Shown: in pieces, positions 33,249 through 46,265 of the stretch | How positions within the stretch are numbered: position 1 is the first letter of the stretch | Layout of the letters: each line of letters starts with the position of its first letter | NCBI GenBank assembly: GCA_014529385.2 | Contig: CM043950.1 | Span: forward strand, 69,994,935 to 70,058,934 | From: Adiantum capillus-veneris | Lineage: Eukaryota; Streptophyta; Polypodiopsida; Polypodiales; Pteridaceae | DNA: 64,000 nt | Direction: 5' to 3' | Program-made: the position numbers and the translations under genes | The notes under the pieces: model-generated | The model's database searches: none | The model's input: only the letters and a program-made list of their open reading frames with translations | What the model was told of the DNA's origin: nothing

Positions 33249-34916
33249 TCTGTGTCATTAGAATCACAAGCTGTCAGGATTTTCCTTTCACAACCAGTAG
33301 CATTTAGAATTTTAGTAAAAAGCAGTTCAAAAGTTAAAATTGAGGTACACGGATCGCGATTGTAGTACCTGGGCTTTTTTGGGTGAAATCTGGATGGCCT
33401 TGGTCCCCTATGCCTGCCTAGCCCGCTGATGATTTATTTCCAAGTTTGGACTTAAAATGAACAAATTAGAGCAATTTTTCAGTGTTTGACCTTATTTTAC
33501 TAAGTCTAACCATATTGGGTTTTCCTTATGAATTTTGATTGGGGCTTGGAGTTAGGTGATGTTAGTTTTTGAGCTTTTACTACTTCCATGATGTGTTGCT
33601 ACCATCAGCCTACTCCGCTGTCTGAATCTGACTTGATTAGTTCGGCCAAATTCTTCCCTTGTGTGATCACTCGAGACTGAAATGGGCATCTCCATCCCTG
33701 TAGGAGATTCTGAGCTCCATTCAGGGTTTTCTACTACTGTGCTGACTCCTAGTCGGACAGGTATGCCTTTCAAACCACCCGTCATAATTTTCAGTCGAAT
33801 TTTGGTAGTTGTAGGTCAAATTTTCCCGATTCGGTTGTGTTTGATAAATTTGGCCCATTCCATGAGCAAAATTTGTGCATTTTCCATGAAAATTCAAGAG
33901 AGTGTATCCCTCACTGTGTTCTAAGCCTGGCCCAAGCCAAAAGTTGCAAAACCTACATCTGGGGGCACAGATTGCGATCGTACCATAATTACCAAATTCA
34001 TTTTTGACACCTGCAGATTGTTGGCGAAGCTGAGAGGAGGCCTTTTGCAATTTCTGTGCCAAGTTTGGTCAGTGGGGTACACCGATCGTGATCGTTGTAC
34101 CACCACCAAACTGAGATTTGATCACATGGCTTTGTTCCTGACATTGTGGGGAGCACATTGATGTATTCTGTGCTTGAAAAAAGTTTTGTTTTGATGCCTC
34201 TAAGGGCCCTTGACCTATTTGACTCAATCAGACTTTGATTTGATCCATTCGCCCTTTTGTGCAATGATTCACGCTTGCATGCGTAATAGACTTGATCTTT
34301 ACTTGATAAGGAACATACCTGTGAAATCTGGTATGAAATGTTGGCTCCGATCGTCCGTATGGGGTAGAAATGTGGCAGCTCGCTCTTGGTCAAGAAGCTT
34401 TCTTCTATTCTCTCAAAATGTGAAAATGAACAATGAGCTAGAAGACCTATATCTTTCCGAGGTTTTCTGACATAGGGCTGATTTTCCTTAACTTTGATCC
34501 TCATATAATCTGCATACCATCTGTGGGTCGAACCGTTCGTCATTCTGGCGTCGTATGACCATTTGATGCGATTCTGGCGAAATGTGGTCATGATCATTAA
34601 AGCTGAAAATCGACATCTTCAGATTAGCTTCATATCTTCCATGCTTGATAACCCTATCATGATACTTCGATGTTTGCTTCCAGAACTTGATTCCGACACT
34701 GTGGGTGATATTTTTTAATTTTTGGAAGATTATTAACGAAAATCAAACAAAATAAATTGCAAATACTTATTAACTGACAAAAATTAGCCAAAAATTATTA
34801 TAGCCACCCCTAAGCATATATTTTCACTAGAAGCATCCCAATGCTCCAGATTTTGTCATTACAACTCATTATTATGCTGATTGGATGAAAAAAACGCTAA
34901 AAATGCCAAATTCTGA
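33249..34916 (-). other. Non-coding region of element 4 between pol and the accessory gene
   Basis: No frame with recognisable content. Three copies of the GATCGYGATC-type dyad lie at about 33352, 33971 and 34084. A spliced or separately initiated RNA for the accessory gene would have to arise here. Confidence 0.5.
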
Positions 34917-35696
34917 TCAAATTTGTTCGAATTTGAACTCTAAAAAATGAAAACAAACAACAAACACACGCATTATGTACATATATATACGTTGGACCCC
35001 TTCATGGTCCTGACTGCTGCTAGATTCAACAGTTACTCCCCCCTTCCTAAACTGAGTCGTCCCGGACGAAGGTTGTGTGCATGTGCATGGGTTTTGAAAT
35101 CTGTGTCTATGCACGGCCGTGTAATGTGGCCCTATCCTTATGTTTGAGACAATGCATTGGGAAACAATGTGCTGTGCAAGATGCAAGGACTGAATGTAAT
35201 ATTCAGTGGCTTTGGATGGCGAGGCTAGCTGTTTATGGAACAGAAGAGTTTGCAGTTCAATTACTCTCTCCTTGATTGTTGGTTTTTTGATGGCAACTAT
35301 TTTTGGAACCGATTTGTATGCAGTTTTTTCCATATTTTCCGATTTTGATGTAGGTTCCTGAATTTTCTTAGGTTTCCATTGCCATTTTCTTAGTTCAGGC
35401 TTCCTGGATTGACTTTTTGGTCTCCCTTCGATCATTGTCGCTGAACTTTTGGTTGTCTCCAGCTTTGGTTGCCATTTCCACTTTGGATTAGCTGCTGAAG
35501 GTCTTTGATATGGTGTTGCTTTCGTCGGGAGTTGTGCCTTGGGTAGCCATATCTGTCCCTGTATGTTCTGCACGACGGTTTTCTTTATCCATACTTTCCG
35601 AATAGCCGTTTTTGGTGTTTTTGGCTGATGAGCTGTTTGCTTTTTGTCGATGGGGATAATCGGCCACGAGTGATCTGTTTTGGCGAATGGAGTCAT
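34917..35696 (-). pseudogene. gypsy element 4 pol C-terminal tail
   Basis: 259 codons open on the minus strand. Very Lys/Pro/Thr/Gln-rich with repeated Trp-containing basic motifs (VWIKK, IWLPKAQL, KWKWQPK, WQWKPKK). This matches the tail type of element 3. The last part before 34917 reads through low-value sequence. Function unknown; the basic, Trp-containing repeats could bind nucleic acid or protein partners, but that is a guess. Confidence 0.6.
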
Positions 35697-36060
35697 GTAC
35701 GTGTTAGAGTCGTGTGTGTATATCAGTGCATTTTCTGACTATTCGGTAACTGCATTGTACGTTCTCATCCATGGAACTCCCAAACATAGTGATTCTCTGA
35801 TTCCTCTGTCTTTCATTACGAGAAATTGATGAGGACAACTATTTCCATCAATATTGATTGGTAAGTTTACTATGCCCAATGTTGGCATTTTTGCCCCGTT
35901 CGCGGCTTGTAAATATCATGTGGAATGTACTAGGGGTTCGTCGGTAAGCATCTTGTAAGTGGAGAAGTTGACCACATTGACTCTTGCCCCTATGTCAATC
36001 AATGCTCTTTGATATCTTCCATTCGGAAGTCTGACATTGATGCGAACATCGATTCCTATT
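35697..36060 (-). pseudogene. gypsy element 4 post-integrase retropepsin-like domain
   Basis: Minus strand: RINVRLPNGRY, then ALIDIGARVNVV (catalytic motif D-I-G where D-T-G is expected; aca to ata). A stop at 35916 interrupts, then the same domain continues with the TLGIVNLPINIDG strand and LGVPWM near 35775. The order beta-hairpin, D-x-G-A, then L-G-x-P/T-W-M is the same as at 24259-24490 in element 3. It would be an aspartic-protease fold placed after integrase. Confidence 0.72.
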
Positions 36061-37407
36061 TCCCATTGCTCGTCAGTGTGAATTATAGAAAGAGGAATTT
36101 GAGTTGTATCTGCTGGTTGAGGAAGTCCTTGTTGTTGTACTTTCTGTTTCCGCTTTAAAATCCTGATTCTGGCCTCCTCCTGTGCTTGAGCTTTTGTCTC
36201 ATTTGCTTTGTTCTTGCGCTCCTTCACATCGTGGATTTTGGCGAGCATCTCTGAGGTTAGTGGTAGGTTGTACTTTTTTAATCTACAGCCACTAATCCAA
36301 TTAGGCATCTCCTCTCCCTCTAATGTCGCAAGCTTAATGGCACCGCTAGATGATATGTCATGAATCACATAGGGTCCATTGCCTCGCTTTTTGAGTTTCC
36401 GGGAATGTTGTTTGAGGGTATACATTAAGACGTAATCCCCCGTAGCAAATTCCTTTCTGATAACATGTTGATCAAAGAATGATTTCATGTTTCGTTTTTG
36501 CGCGTAGATTGATGCAACCGCTCTCAATTTAGTTTCGTCCAATTTTTCCAGGATATCTATTTAATTGGATAATTCATGGCCCGTCCACTCTAATTCTTTA
36601 GCTACCCGAAGTGTGGGGATAAGAAATTCAAGTGGCAAAATCGCTTGAATCCCATAAACCATGTTGAACGGAGTCGTTCCGATTGAGGTTTTGTACGCTA
36701 CTCTATATGCCCATAAAGCTGAATGCAGCTTCTGATCCCAGTCGGCTCTCGATTCACTAACAATTTTCGTGAGAATTGTCACCAAAATCTTGTTCGTACT
36801 TTCTGCTTGGCCGTTAGCTTGTGGGTGATAGGGAGCTGACTTCCTATGAATTACCATGAATTCGTCCAATAGGAATTCGATCACTTCATTGACGAAATGA
36901 GTCCCTCTATCGCTCACTATCTCTATTGGTAAGCCATACCTGGTGAAAATGTACCCATACAAAAACTATGCTATCATTTTTGCATCATTTTTGGTTGTTT
37001 CTTTTGCTTCAACCCACTTTGTTAGATAATCTGTTGCTATAATAATGTATTGAGCATGCGTTTTATATCCAGGAGGCGCAATTGGTCCTACAAAATCTAT
37101 TCCCCATTTTGCAAATGCTCTTGTCCCCATCATTGGCCTCAAGGGCATGTCATCTCGTGCTCTAGGAATCGTTGTCCTCTAGCATTCATCACATCGTTTC
37201 ACAATTTCTTCAGCGTCCATGAATAGTGTGGGCCACCATATGCCAACAATAAGAATTGCTTTGGCTGTTTTGTTAGCTGAGAAATGTCCTCTAGCTTGTA
37301 CGCCATGTGCTTACTCTAAGATAGGAACGCATTCCTCTTCCGTCGCACACATTCTTAATTGATTGTCTTTTCCCTCTTGTAAGATTGTCCTCAATCAATA
37401 CATAGTT
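36061..37407 (-). pseudogene. pol: gypsy element 4 integrase
   Basis: HHCC module (EAHGVQARGHF to RCDEC, 37318-37177) with two stops, then IDFVGP with the first Asp, IIIATDYLTKW, VSDRGTHF with the second Asp, and NGQAEST with the Glu (36962-36561). A GPY/F-like module (GNGPYVIHDI) and a coiled coil with Lys/Glu/Ala (36542 down) lead into the protease-like domain. Stops at about 36963 and 36558 split it. The enzyme would join the cDNA ends to chromosomal DNA. Confidence 0.88.
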
Positions 37408-39240
37408 TTATGCCTCTTTCGTGATCATTTTGATACGTGATTTACTCATCCCTTCAGGCAGTATTCCAGTGGTGAGATATTCTACAATGTAGTTACTCCA
37501 TCTGGGTGCTACAGATAATTTGAATAGAGTCGCGTGTTCTATCGGCTTTTGAAAGTTGCAGACAATACATGATTTGATATGCATATGAACACTTTGTTGC
37601 ATTTTCGGCCAATATACACCCATTCTCATCAATCTTTGATACGTCTGTGCATGCCCATTGTGAATCATCGTTGTTTGTACATGAGCCTGGTTGAGAGAGA
37701 AGTCCCGTTCACTTGATTCAACACAAAGCCTAAGGATTTGATCCAATCCCTGTTTGTATAGCCTTCCAACCAACATTACCAATGATCTGGATGCTGCAAT
37801 GGTAGATGGTTGTCTTGTCAAATTCAATGACCTAATAGTCAACAAAGGAATTACATCCTCGCTCCATCTTGGAACCATTTCTATGTTGAAGAGATATGCA
37901 TCTAACAAATCATCATCAACTCCTATAGGGTTTTCTCCATGCACCATTTTGGATAAATGATCCGCTCTTTGGTGTTTAGTTCCTTTTTTTACTACAACCG
38001 TGAAGTCAAACTCAAGCAGTATGATGAACCATCGTACAATCCGCCCCGTACTGCAAGGTTTGTTTACTAAGTACAACAGTGCTTGGTGATCAACGAAGAA
38101 TACAAATTTATTGGAAAGTAGGTAATGTCTAAACTTTTCCACAGCATAGATCATACCCAAACCCTCCCTTTCAGTTGTTGTGTAATTCTTCTCTGCACTG
38201 TTTAGTTGTCTACTGGAGTAACTGAATGGAAAATCCATGTTGTTTTCTCCAGGTTGTGCAAGTATGCATCCTATAGCATATGCTGATGCATCTACGTGGA
38301 TGTGGAATATCTTTTCCCAATCCGGAGCCTTCAAAATTGGAGCGGATATCAATCTTTGCTTCAAATTTTGAAAAGCTTTCTCGCACTCATCTGTCCACTC
38401 AAATTTAGTTATCAACGCGTAAAGTGGTTTTGCAATTATAGCGTATGAGTAGAGAAATCTGCGATAATATCCACAATGGCCCATAAATGCCTGTACCTCC
38501 TTTACCTTTACTGGTCGTGGTAGATCAACAATTACGCTGATCTTCTCCATGTATGTTGAAATACCATTTTTGGACATCATATGTCCCAATATTTTGCCTT
38601 GTCTTACCATGAAGACACATTTCTCCGGATTCAGGCAAATCTGATACAATCTGCATTTTTCGAACACTTTGGTCAAGTGCTCTATGTGCTCCAATCTTAC
38701 GAGAGAGTGGACGCACAAGTCATCCATGTAAATTTCTAAGAATTGTCTTAGATATTCCTTAAAAGCATGACCCATCAGTCTCTAAAATGTGGATGGTGCA
38801 TCCGTTAAGCCAAAAGCCATTACCCTGAATGCAAAAATGTCCCATTCAGTTGCAAAAGCCGTCTTCTGCTGATCCTCTGGCTTTATTGCGAGTTGGTTAT
38901 AGCCTGAAAAGCCATCTAAGAAACTGTAAGCTTCTTTTCCTGCCACTCTTTCTATTACATGATCAGTAATGGGTAGGGGATGGTTGTTCCGAATTGTAGC
39001 AGCGTTTACTTTCTTGAGATTGACGCACACTCTCAACTTTCCATTTTTCTTCGGGACCACCACAATCGGTGAAACCCAGTCAGTGTGCTCAATTTCGTAG
39101 ATAAAATCTGCCTCTCTCAGCTTATCTATCTCCTCCTTGATCTTCCTTGCAAACGTCTCATTGTAAGTATAAGGACGTTGTCTGCTTGGTTTGGCGTCAT
39201 TATTAAGGGGTATTGTGTGTTGACAGATACTTGGATCCAC
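37408..39240 (-). pseudogene. pol: gypsy element 4 RT-RNase H and extra HHCC module
   Basis: RT from 39240: EHTDWVSPIVVVPKKNGKLR, SFLDGFSGYNQ, MAFGLTDAPSTF, one stop (38779-38781), then the catalytic YMDDLCVHS. RNase H: HIHVDASAYAIG, TTEREGLGMIYAV, DHQALLYLVNKPCS, KHQRADHLSK. It continues with PRWSEDVIPLL and a first HHCC-type module (AHVQTTMIH to SCIVC, 37695-37556), then PRWSNYIVEYL, which starts the second module. Element 3 has only one such block. The frame closes at 37408. Confidence 0.88.
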
Positions 39241-39261
39241 CCCCTTAAGATCTTTGTATGA

Positions 39262-40254
39262 TCATGCAAACACATCTCTATACTGTTTAAGCGTAGCTAT
39301 CAAAAGCTCTTCCTCTTCTTTAGTAAGATCCGTGGCAATATATGCAGGTTTTGGATCTTCTCCTCGCTCCGCTAGATCTATTCGTTTGGCTTTTTCAGGA
39401 CCGTCGTATGATGTACCAGGTTCCTTCAATTCCCTCATCGGTTGTTGCACTATGATTTTTCTATCTTGTATGGTATACTTCTTATAATGGGACGGCACAT
39501 CCATCTTGTCAGAATTCGTGTCCTCATCTGTTTCCATTTCAGTTGTCCATATGTCTTTGAGGGTTTGTTTGAGCTTATTGTACGCTGTTTTCCTCTCTGT
39601 TTTGGTCATTCTAGACCCTGTTTCCCACTCCTTATGTGTCTCAGTCGTTTGCTTTTCTTGCTTGTTCTTCTTCTTGTTTTTTCATGGTTTAGTTTTGATA
39701 AAACGGTCAGTGACCTTGTCTTTGACACAATCATTCGCTTTTACAAGCCTTAGATATCCCGTTCTGTCATTGACAAGAGGCATGGGTTTATGCTTATTCG
39801 CTCTTGATTTCCTTGTTCTCTTTGATCTATACCGCTCTTGTCGACTAGGTTTTTGGTTAGGAAACTCGTAAAACCTGTTCAGTCTCGACTTATACTTCCT
39901 ATTCGTCTCTGATCCACTTGATCTTTCGTCATCAACATCTATCATTTGGATTTAATCACCCAATGATGGAAGGTCATCGCTTAGTGAATCCATGAATTCC
40001 TCCTATGTTCGATTCCTATCGCCCACTACAGATATCTCATCAACTATTCTTTTACACTCAGTCTCATGTAGTGGTTCTTCTCGTTCCTCGCTCTCTGATC
40101 CTGACTCAAGGATGACGCTAGCCATTTGCAACGTTACTAGGTCGTATCCTTCATCGTCACAAAATTTTGTAGGCATGCATTCGTTAATACATACATCCAA
40201 GGTTGACAATATTTGAGTCCACCCAAATGGCTGAAATAAATGTTCAGGGAAAGG
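39262..40254 (-). pseudogene. gypsy element 4 linker between protease and RT
   Basis: Several short minus-strand pieces. The last (39609-39262) carries DGPEKAKRIDLAERGE and LTKEEEELLIATLKQYRDVFA, the conserved helix that precedes RT in gypsy polyproteins and matches element 3. It ends in a TGA where Trp is expected. The middle is Lys/Arg/Ser-rich and poorly conserved. Confidence 0.75.
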
Positions 40255-40995
40255 TTATGGGAGATAAGCCTCGTCTTCTACGGACCTTTCCAACACACAT
40301 TCCTCTTTGATTAAGTCTTCGCAATCAGATGCTCCACACATCCAGACGTGTGCTTTCGTTTGTAACCACACAAGTATTTCTTTTCTAATCATGGTGGTTG
40401 AATCAAATTCTTGCACTAGTGTTTTTGCAACGTCTCTATAGCTGTGATCCTTCATGTTGATTTTCGTTATTAACTCCTCATGCCTTAGGTAAATTTGGTC
40501 GTACCCCCAATCTTGTATCATTTTGAGTTGACGCATAAAAGGTCGCCCCAAAATAATGTCAAAGTTGTTTGTTTTTCCAAACTCTACCACGACAAAGGTG
40601 TGGTCATAGTTAATTCCACACGAAGTTACAACTATTTGGTCCAGGACTCCCAATGGTCTCTCTACATACCCATCTACGAGTTGCAGTTTCATTCTCGTCT
40701 TTCTGAGAGCTTGGCGGCCCCATTTCTCCCAGATTTGCTTTGTAGCAATCGCAACTCCCGCTCCACTGTCTAGGATAGCTATCGTCTTTATATCCTGATA
40801 TTTGACAGGTAAGGTTGTATTACCTTCCTCACCTTCACAGTAATCTCCGACCTTGTTTATGGGCACAGGTTGGGCTTTGGGTTGACCTTCCCGTTTGTTT
40901 TCTTCTACCGTAGGGTTTGTCTGAAGAGCAATCTTTATTCCTTTGTTCTCCAAATATTTCCCCATGTCTTCCCATAAGTGTGGTCTGACTCTCAA
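40255..40995 (-). pseudogene. pro: gypsy element 4 protease (first retropepsin)
   Basis: Minus-strand frame of 246 codons. IAILDSGAGVAIATK carries the canonical D-S-G, followed about 75 residues on by DIILGRPFMRQLKMIQDWG. This is the normal position of the gypsy protease, between zinc knuckles and RT. It would cut the polyprotein during particle maturation. The frame itself is intact here, but its neighbours are broken. Confidence 0.85.
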
Positions 40996-42079
40996 GAGTT
41001 ATGACAGTGTGATTGTGCATGTTACAGGTGTCGACAGCATCTCTTGAAGACTTTTTGAGTCAATCATTTGTGGAATAGCTCTCATATGGGATAGAACTAA
41101 TCTTATCTCCGATTGTGCCTCGTGTTCACCTATAAATGAAGGCAGGGTTTTCAGGGATTGAGCTTTGCTTTCCATCAAAACCTCCGTTCCTGCATCCCAT
41201 ACAACGATTGTATATCTCCTGGATAAAATTCTTTGCCCATGTTAACCTCAGGAATTGGTGCAGACTATAATGTCGCGCTTCCGTTCTTTCTATTTCTAAT
41301 GGTTTCCCATAAGTGTTGTGGCCATGGTTCTTCCACTTCTGGAATTGGCATTATCATCAGTGGTGTTCGGCACCACTCGGTGATCCAATGACAATATAGT
41401 TTCAGGCCTGGGTTCGTTTACTTGTTCTGATTCATCGATCTTCAGTTTTTCTCTCTTTGTGAATTAGCACTTCTTGTTCTGGGGTTCTAATTGCATTAAG
41501 TTCCATCAATGCCTGGGCTGTTTCAATGAGGTGTTTACACATTTCCAAACACTTCGTTTCCACTTCTGGTTGAGGATAAGTCAACCATCTCTGCTGTAAG
41601 GTTTGGTTTGTTTTTAGCCTTGCTTCATATGCTTGTAATAGAGCATCTAACGGCTCTAGCACTTTCTCGACCAAGGCTGATCCCCCTGAGGATGCTTTCC
41701 TCGGCTTGTTGTTGTCCTCAACAATTTTACTATCTCTCTCTTGTTTCAATTGCTCTTTCGTTTCATGTAATTCATTTTGCATGGCCATTTTGGTTTTTAT
41801 CCTTCTTGTTTTCATTCTGTCTCATTTCGCTTTCCAGGATTTTTGTTGTGTTCTCACAGATAAACTCTCGTTTTCTGTGGGTATTGGCAACTCGACCTTT
41901 TCTTCCAATGGCTGGTTTTTCTCTAAGTCCTTGGCTTGGGCTCTGGTTATCTCATTGATCTGGATCATGGGTTCGGTTTCTGATCCACTACTTGCACTTG
42001 GTAACACCCCCACAATATTTATAGTTGCTTTTTCCTTGTTGTCCGGATTCCTTGGGCAATCTGGTAGTATGTGATTCAC
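40996..42079 (-). pseudogene. gypsy element 4 linker after zinc knuckles
   Basis: 42079-41822 begins NHILPDC, the second half of a third zinc knuckle whose first half ends the preceding frame. A one-base loss in the knuckle therefore separates the two frames. 41815-41432 is a helical, Lys/Glu-rich stretch. 41020-40835 leads to the protease. No enzyme domain seen. Confidence 0.6.
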
Positions 42080-44376
42080 ACGTCACAAAACCCAAAAAAT
42101 TTTACTCTTTCGCCTTTGAAAGGACAACTACGCTCCCAATGATCTGAACTTCCACAGTTATAGCACGGTCCAATTGGTGGTTGATTTTGAGGAGGTGGTG
42201 CCATAGGTTGTCCCGCCTTATTAGGATATCCTCTTGGTTTGTAGTTTTGGTTTGCAATGAACATTAGCGTTCTTTCGTCCACCAAATATTGATCCCTCGA
42301 AGGTTGTGCTACATACGTTGGTGGTCCATACCCTCGTTATTTCCCCATGGTTGATAGGCTTCGTCTGGGTACATCTGTGGTTCAGGTTCAGTTACGTAAG
42401 GCTCATTCGGTTTCTCGTAATAAGAAATTTGAGGTGTATTATTTGTTCCTGGTGATGCTTCATAAGGTTGAGCATACCTAATCATGGCCCTATTTTCGTG
42501 TGGTAATGGAGGTTGTTGACCCAACATAGGTTGAGGTCTGTCTGCTCCTGCTACCATATTCACATTGGGTCCAACTTGATATCTTGGAGGAGGTGGCTGG
42601 GGTGGTCCTGCTGGAGGTCCATACGGCCTTTCTCTCACATAGTTTTTGTTGTAAAAACACTCATTCGTGCCATGGTTTGTTCATTTTTGCTCTATGGCGC
42701 ACCATTTCAGTACTCGTCCATTTGCAACTGGTACTCTAGGCTGTTGTGTGCACCACGGTGTCGGGTGATCCCCCCCACATATGTCACATTTCCGAGTCTG
42801 AGACTGTCTCATCACCGGATCTGATCTCATATGTTGCTGCATTCTCTTTGTTACTTCCTCTATCATTTGGTCAGCTGTCGGCATCAAAGAAGCCTGAGCA
42901 TCTTTCTTGGTAGAGGGTTCACTCTTAATAGAGGAAGAGCCACTAGTTACTGAATCCGTATCCTCTGATACTTCCCCATATGCTTTGCAATTATCAACAA
43001 GATATAACGCTTCCCTTGTAACCTGTTCAAATGTGCTACAGGCTTTCAAGTGAAGGTCCTTTTTCAAGGTTTCGTTTGTAAGTCCTTCAATGAAGAGCAC
43101 ATACAATCTCTTGTCCTGCAGTAATTCTCTCCCTGGGCACCTCTCGATGTATTGCTTGAATCTCAAGGATGCTTCCTTCACTTTTTCGTTCTCCTTTTGT
43201 TTAAAAGCATATACCTGTGATACAATATTATGCTTTATACCCCGTTTTGAGAATTCTTCCGCGAACTCCCGCAATACATGTTCATATTCGAACAAGTTTC
43301 AGGGTTCAAAGGTTGAAACCACGTTAAGGTCGTCCCTTCCAAGGTCAGCCCGAATCCCTCATATTGAGTATGGAAATCAGTGATCTGCTCTGCTCTTAAG
43401 ACTTGCTTGAAGAGCGACACATGGGCATATGGATCCCCTGATCCGCTATACTTATTTGGCATGCACTTCGCTACCTTGGATGGCCTCATTTGTCTCTGGT
43501 CTGCGACCAATCTCAATGCTCCCGCGTCTCGACTTAATCGTTCTTGTATATCATGGATGTCATGGGTTGCTCTCGGTGGCTCCCTTGCCCCACGAATCTA
43601 CTACTAGGAGGCAAATGTGATGGTGTGGTTGCGAATGTTGGACCTACTGTGGTATGTGTAGAGATAGGAACAACACTACCCGATTCATAGCCATTGATTC
43701 TCTGGAACGTAATGTTCCCATGGGGCTTGGCATAGAATAATGAGGCCGACTGAAAGAATTAGCTACATGAGTCCTCTCTATACTTGTTGCCATCGGGTTT
43801 GGCATGACAGTTGTAGGTGCTGGTCTCAGTGGGCTTGGAGTGACATAATAATGGTGGAGTGGTCCCCCAAAGTACGTATATCCTTCCAACTCCCTCTATG
43901 TAGGTGAAGACATAAAGTCTTTTCCGCTCTGTCAACTCGTCGACGTAGGGTTCCTCGCATCTATAATAGAGATCTTCCTCTCAATTATTATACTTGTATA
44001 ACCCCACGTAGACGTTGTCTGTGTTGACTCTCAAAGTTTCATTTTCTCGCCTTAACCTCGCATTAGGGAAGCTCATTGTTGGTGCTTTCTCCTCAGGTTC
44101 TACATCTACTTTGGCTTTCGTGCCCATCAATCCCCACTTGTCCACAATGTTAGGATTCAGGACTACCAAATACATGATACCTTCGTCATCTAGGTACCTA
44201 TCTCTGCTATAGCTCACATGCACTAAGTCCTTGAACTCACTTGGTCTATCTTCTATTTTCACACATTAGCGGTCCATACCATCTTTGTAGATCTTGGCAC
44301 CTTGCTTGTTGTCATACTGATACTTGATGAACAATAGCTTCATTGTGGCCGAAGGGTTTGATGGTCCTGCTGCCAT
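42076..44376 (-). pseudogene. gag: gypsy element 4 gag
   Basis: The start MAAGPSNPS is at 44376, the first Met before a continuous homologous stretch. An in-frame TAA near 44269 and later stops break it. The capsid core is 43516-42681 (YSGSGDPYAHVSLF, then VREFAEEFSKRG-like and FKQYIERCP). Knuckle CDICGGDHPTPWC follows, then a Pro/Gln/Gly-rich stretch, then CYNCGSSDHWERSC. The protein would assemble particles and bind element RNA through the knuckles. Confidence 0.8.
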
Positions 44377-45676
44377 GTTTTCTCTTTCGTTTAGTTTCAA
44401 ATGTCCCAAGTTTTTCGTGAAATACTTCTAAGATCTCTTTGAAGAAGTATCAGAAATACTTTCTTCAGGGATTGGCTCTAACGGTCATACTACACCTTGG
44501 TTTACACTCTCCTCCGTTGATAAAACACTCGCTTGATCCGCTAAATTTCGGTATTGGTTGTTGATTTGTTTTTTCGATCTCAAAAACATGAAGAAAGTGG
44601 AATTTACCGATTGAATCCAAACCTCTTACCTGGAAATGGAGTGATCTTCCAACTCACACGACTGCATGGATTGTTACTTGATCGGTCTCTGCAAATGAAT
44701 GCACTTGATGGCTATGAGATCACTGTATCATTCCAACTGTCAATAGATTCAACAATTTCACAACAACTTCAATACAATTTTGCTTGCAGATCATTGATAG
44801 TATGTCCAATTTGGGTTTTCACAACTCCTGCTATCTTAAATAGTCTAGGTCTATGAACATGCCAAAAATGAGTCAAATCTGGTATAGAGGTACACCGATC
44901 GCGATCGTACTTCTGAGCCCAAACTTGATGAAACTTCACCAACTTGTTCACTAAGCTGTTTTAAGGCTACCCACCTGATACTTTTGTATTCAAACCCCAA
45001 AAAGTCGGGCTTTTACCAGTTCTTGGTTGTAAGTGTCTATTTTCCTGAATCTGTCAGTTTGACATGATTTTGGTGTTTGTTTTGGGATTTGAAAGCTATC
45101 TGGGGTTGTTCTGTGTACAGGCTATCACACTGTATGGTTTCTTCCCAGTTTTGATGTGTTTTGGTCTACTGAAAGTCAATTTCTATGCCAGTTTAGCAGT
45201 TTTTGACTTGGATCTGTATTCAGATGGTTTGACAGGTATTTTGAGGTTTCTGGCTCTTGGTTCTGTATACTTTTATGTTCATATACACGTGAGGATCTCA
45301 TAGATGAAATCTGGTCAAAATCTGGCACTTAGGTACACCGATCGCGATTGTAGTACTGAGCCCAAATTAAACCAAATTTGGCATGCTTGTAGACACTGAT
45401 GTTTTATGGCTATTCCCCAAGTCTTTTTGCATTTGGATCACCAAAAGTCAAGATTTTTTAGTTTCTGGGTCTGTCAGGCTAGTTTTACCCAAGTGGCCTG
45501 ATTTCCTTGATTTTTGATGTTTTTGGGTGTGGTTGCTTTAGACAAACTTGATTAGAATCTTATCAGGAAGGCATATCTCAAATCTTGTCCAATTCTGGCA
45601 CAGAGGTACACTGATCGTGATCGTAGTACCTGGGCCAAATCTGATGAAATTTTACAGGTTCTCTCTGACAAGTATT
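44377..45676 (-). other. Leader of gypsy element 4, part next to gag
   Basis: Non-coding. Contains three copies of the GATCGCGATC-type dyad (44897, 45340, 45613) with related flanks, so it is partly built from diverged repeat units. The rest of the leader lies right of element 5 (50841-51315). Confidence 0.6.
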
Positions 45677-45903
45677 TGTTACCATATACATGTGGTAGTG
45701 ATGTGTGTGAACACACTAGGACCGCCGGGGCATTTTTTCCCTCTTTAGGAGGTTTTTTCCCCCATGCATAGTATATACGCCCATCACTCTAGGGCTATCT
45801 ATCTTTCCATTGCACACTAAGTAACACACTCTCTATTGTGTGCCTTGAGCTTCCTTCATCTTCTCCAAGCTGTGTGTGTTTCTCTGCAACCCTAATTCCA
45901 ACA
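45677..45903 (+). repeat. 5' LTR of copia element 5
   Basis: 227 bp, TGTTACCATA...CCAACA. TATA-like gtatatacg near 45770. Confidence 0.95.
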
Positions 45904-45905
45904 AT

Positions 45906-45917
45906 TGGTATTAGAGC
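45906..45917 (+). other. Primer-binding site of copia element 5
   Basis: TGGTATTAGAGC, the initiator-Met type with one change (T for C) from element 1. Confidence 0.85.
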
Positions 45918-46265
45918 AGGTCACGTCCTCCCGGGCTTAGTCACCAGCTGCTCCAGCACACGCCTGCTCATTTTCTCCGATTTCAGTGAGCTTTGGCGAG
46001 CGTTCGTAGGTCGACAAAAATTTTGGGATATCTCGAAGAGCTCGGTCTGCTAAGAATTTTGATTTGGGCTCATTTTGGCCTCCGTTTCCACTACAGGCAG
46101 TACTGCACAGGCTATTTCGTCATTTTGTGTAGAATTTCTGTCAGTGTCGTTTTCTGCATAACAGGTGCCTTATAGTCTTCTACGGTTTGTGCTATATAGC
46201 ACAGGTTGTTCTCGCTCCGTTTCTCCTGTTTTCGGGCAGTTTTCACATCAGGTGCAGCATTTACC

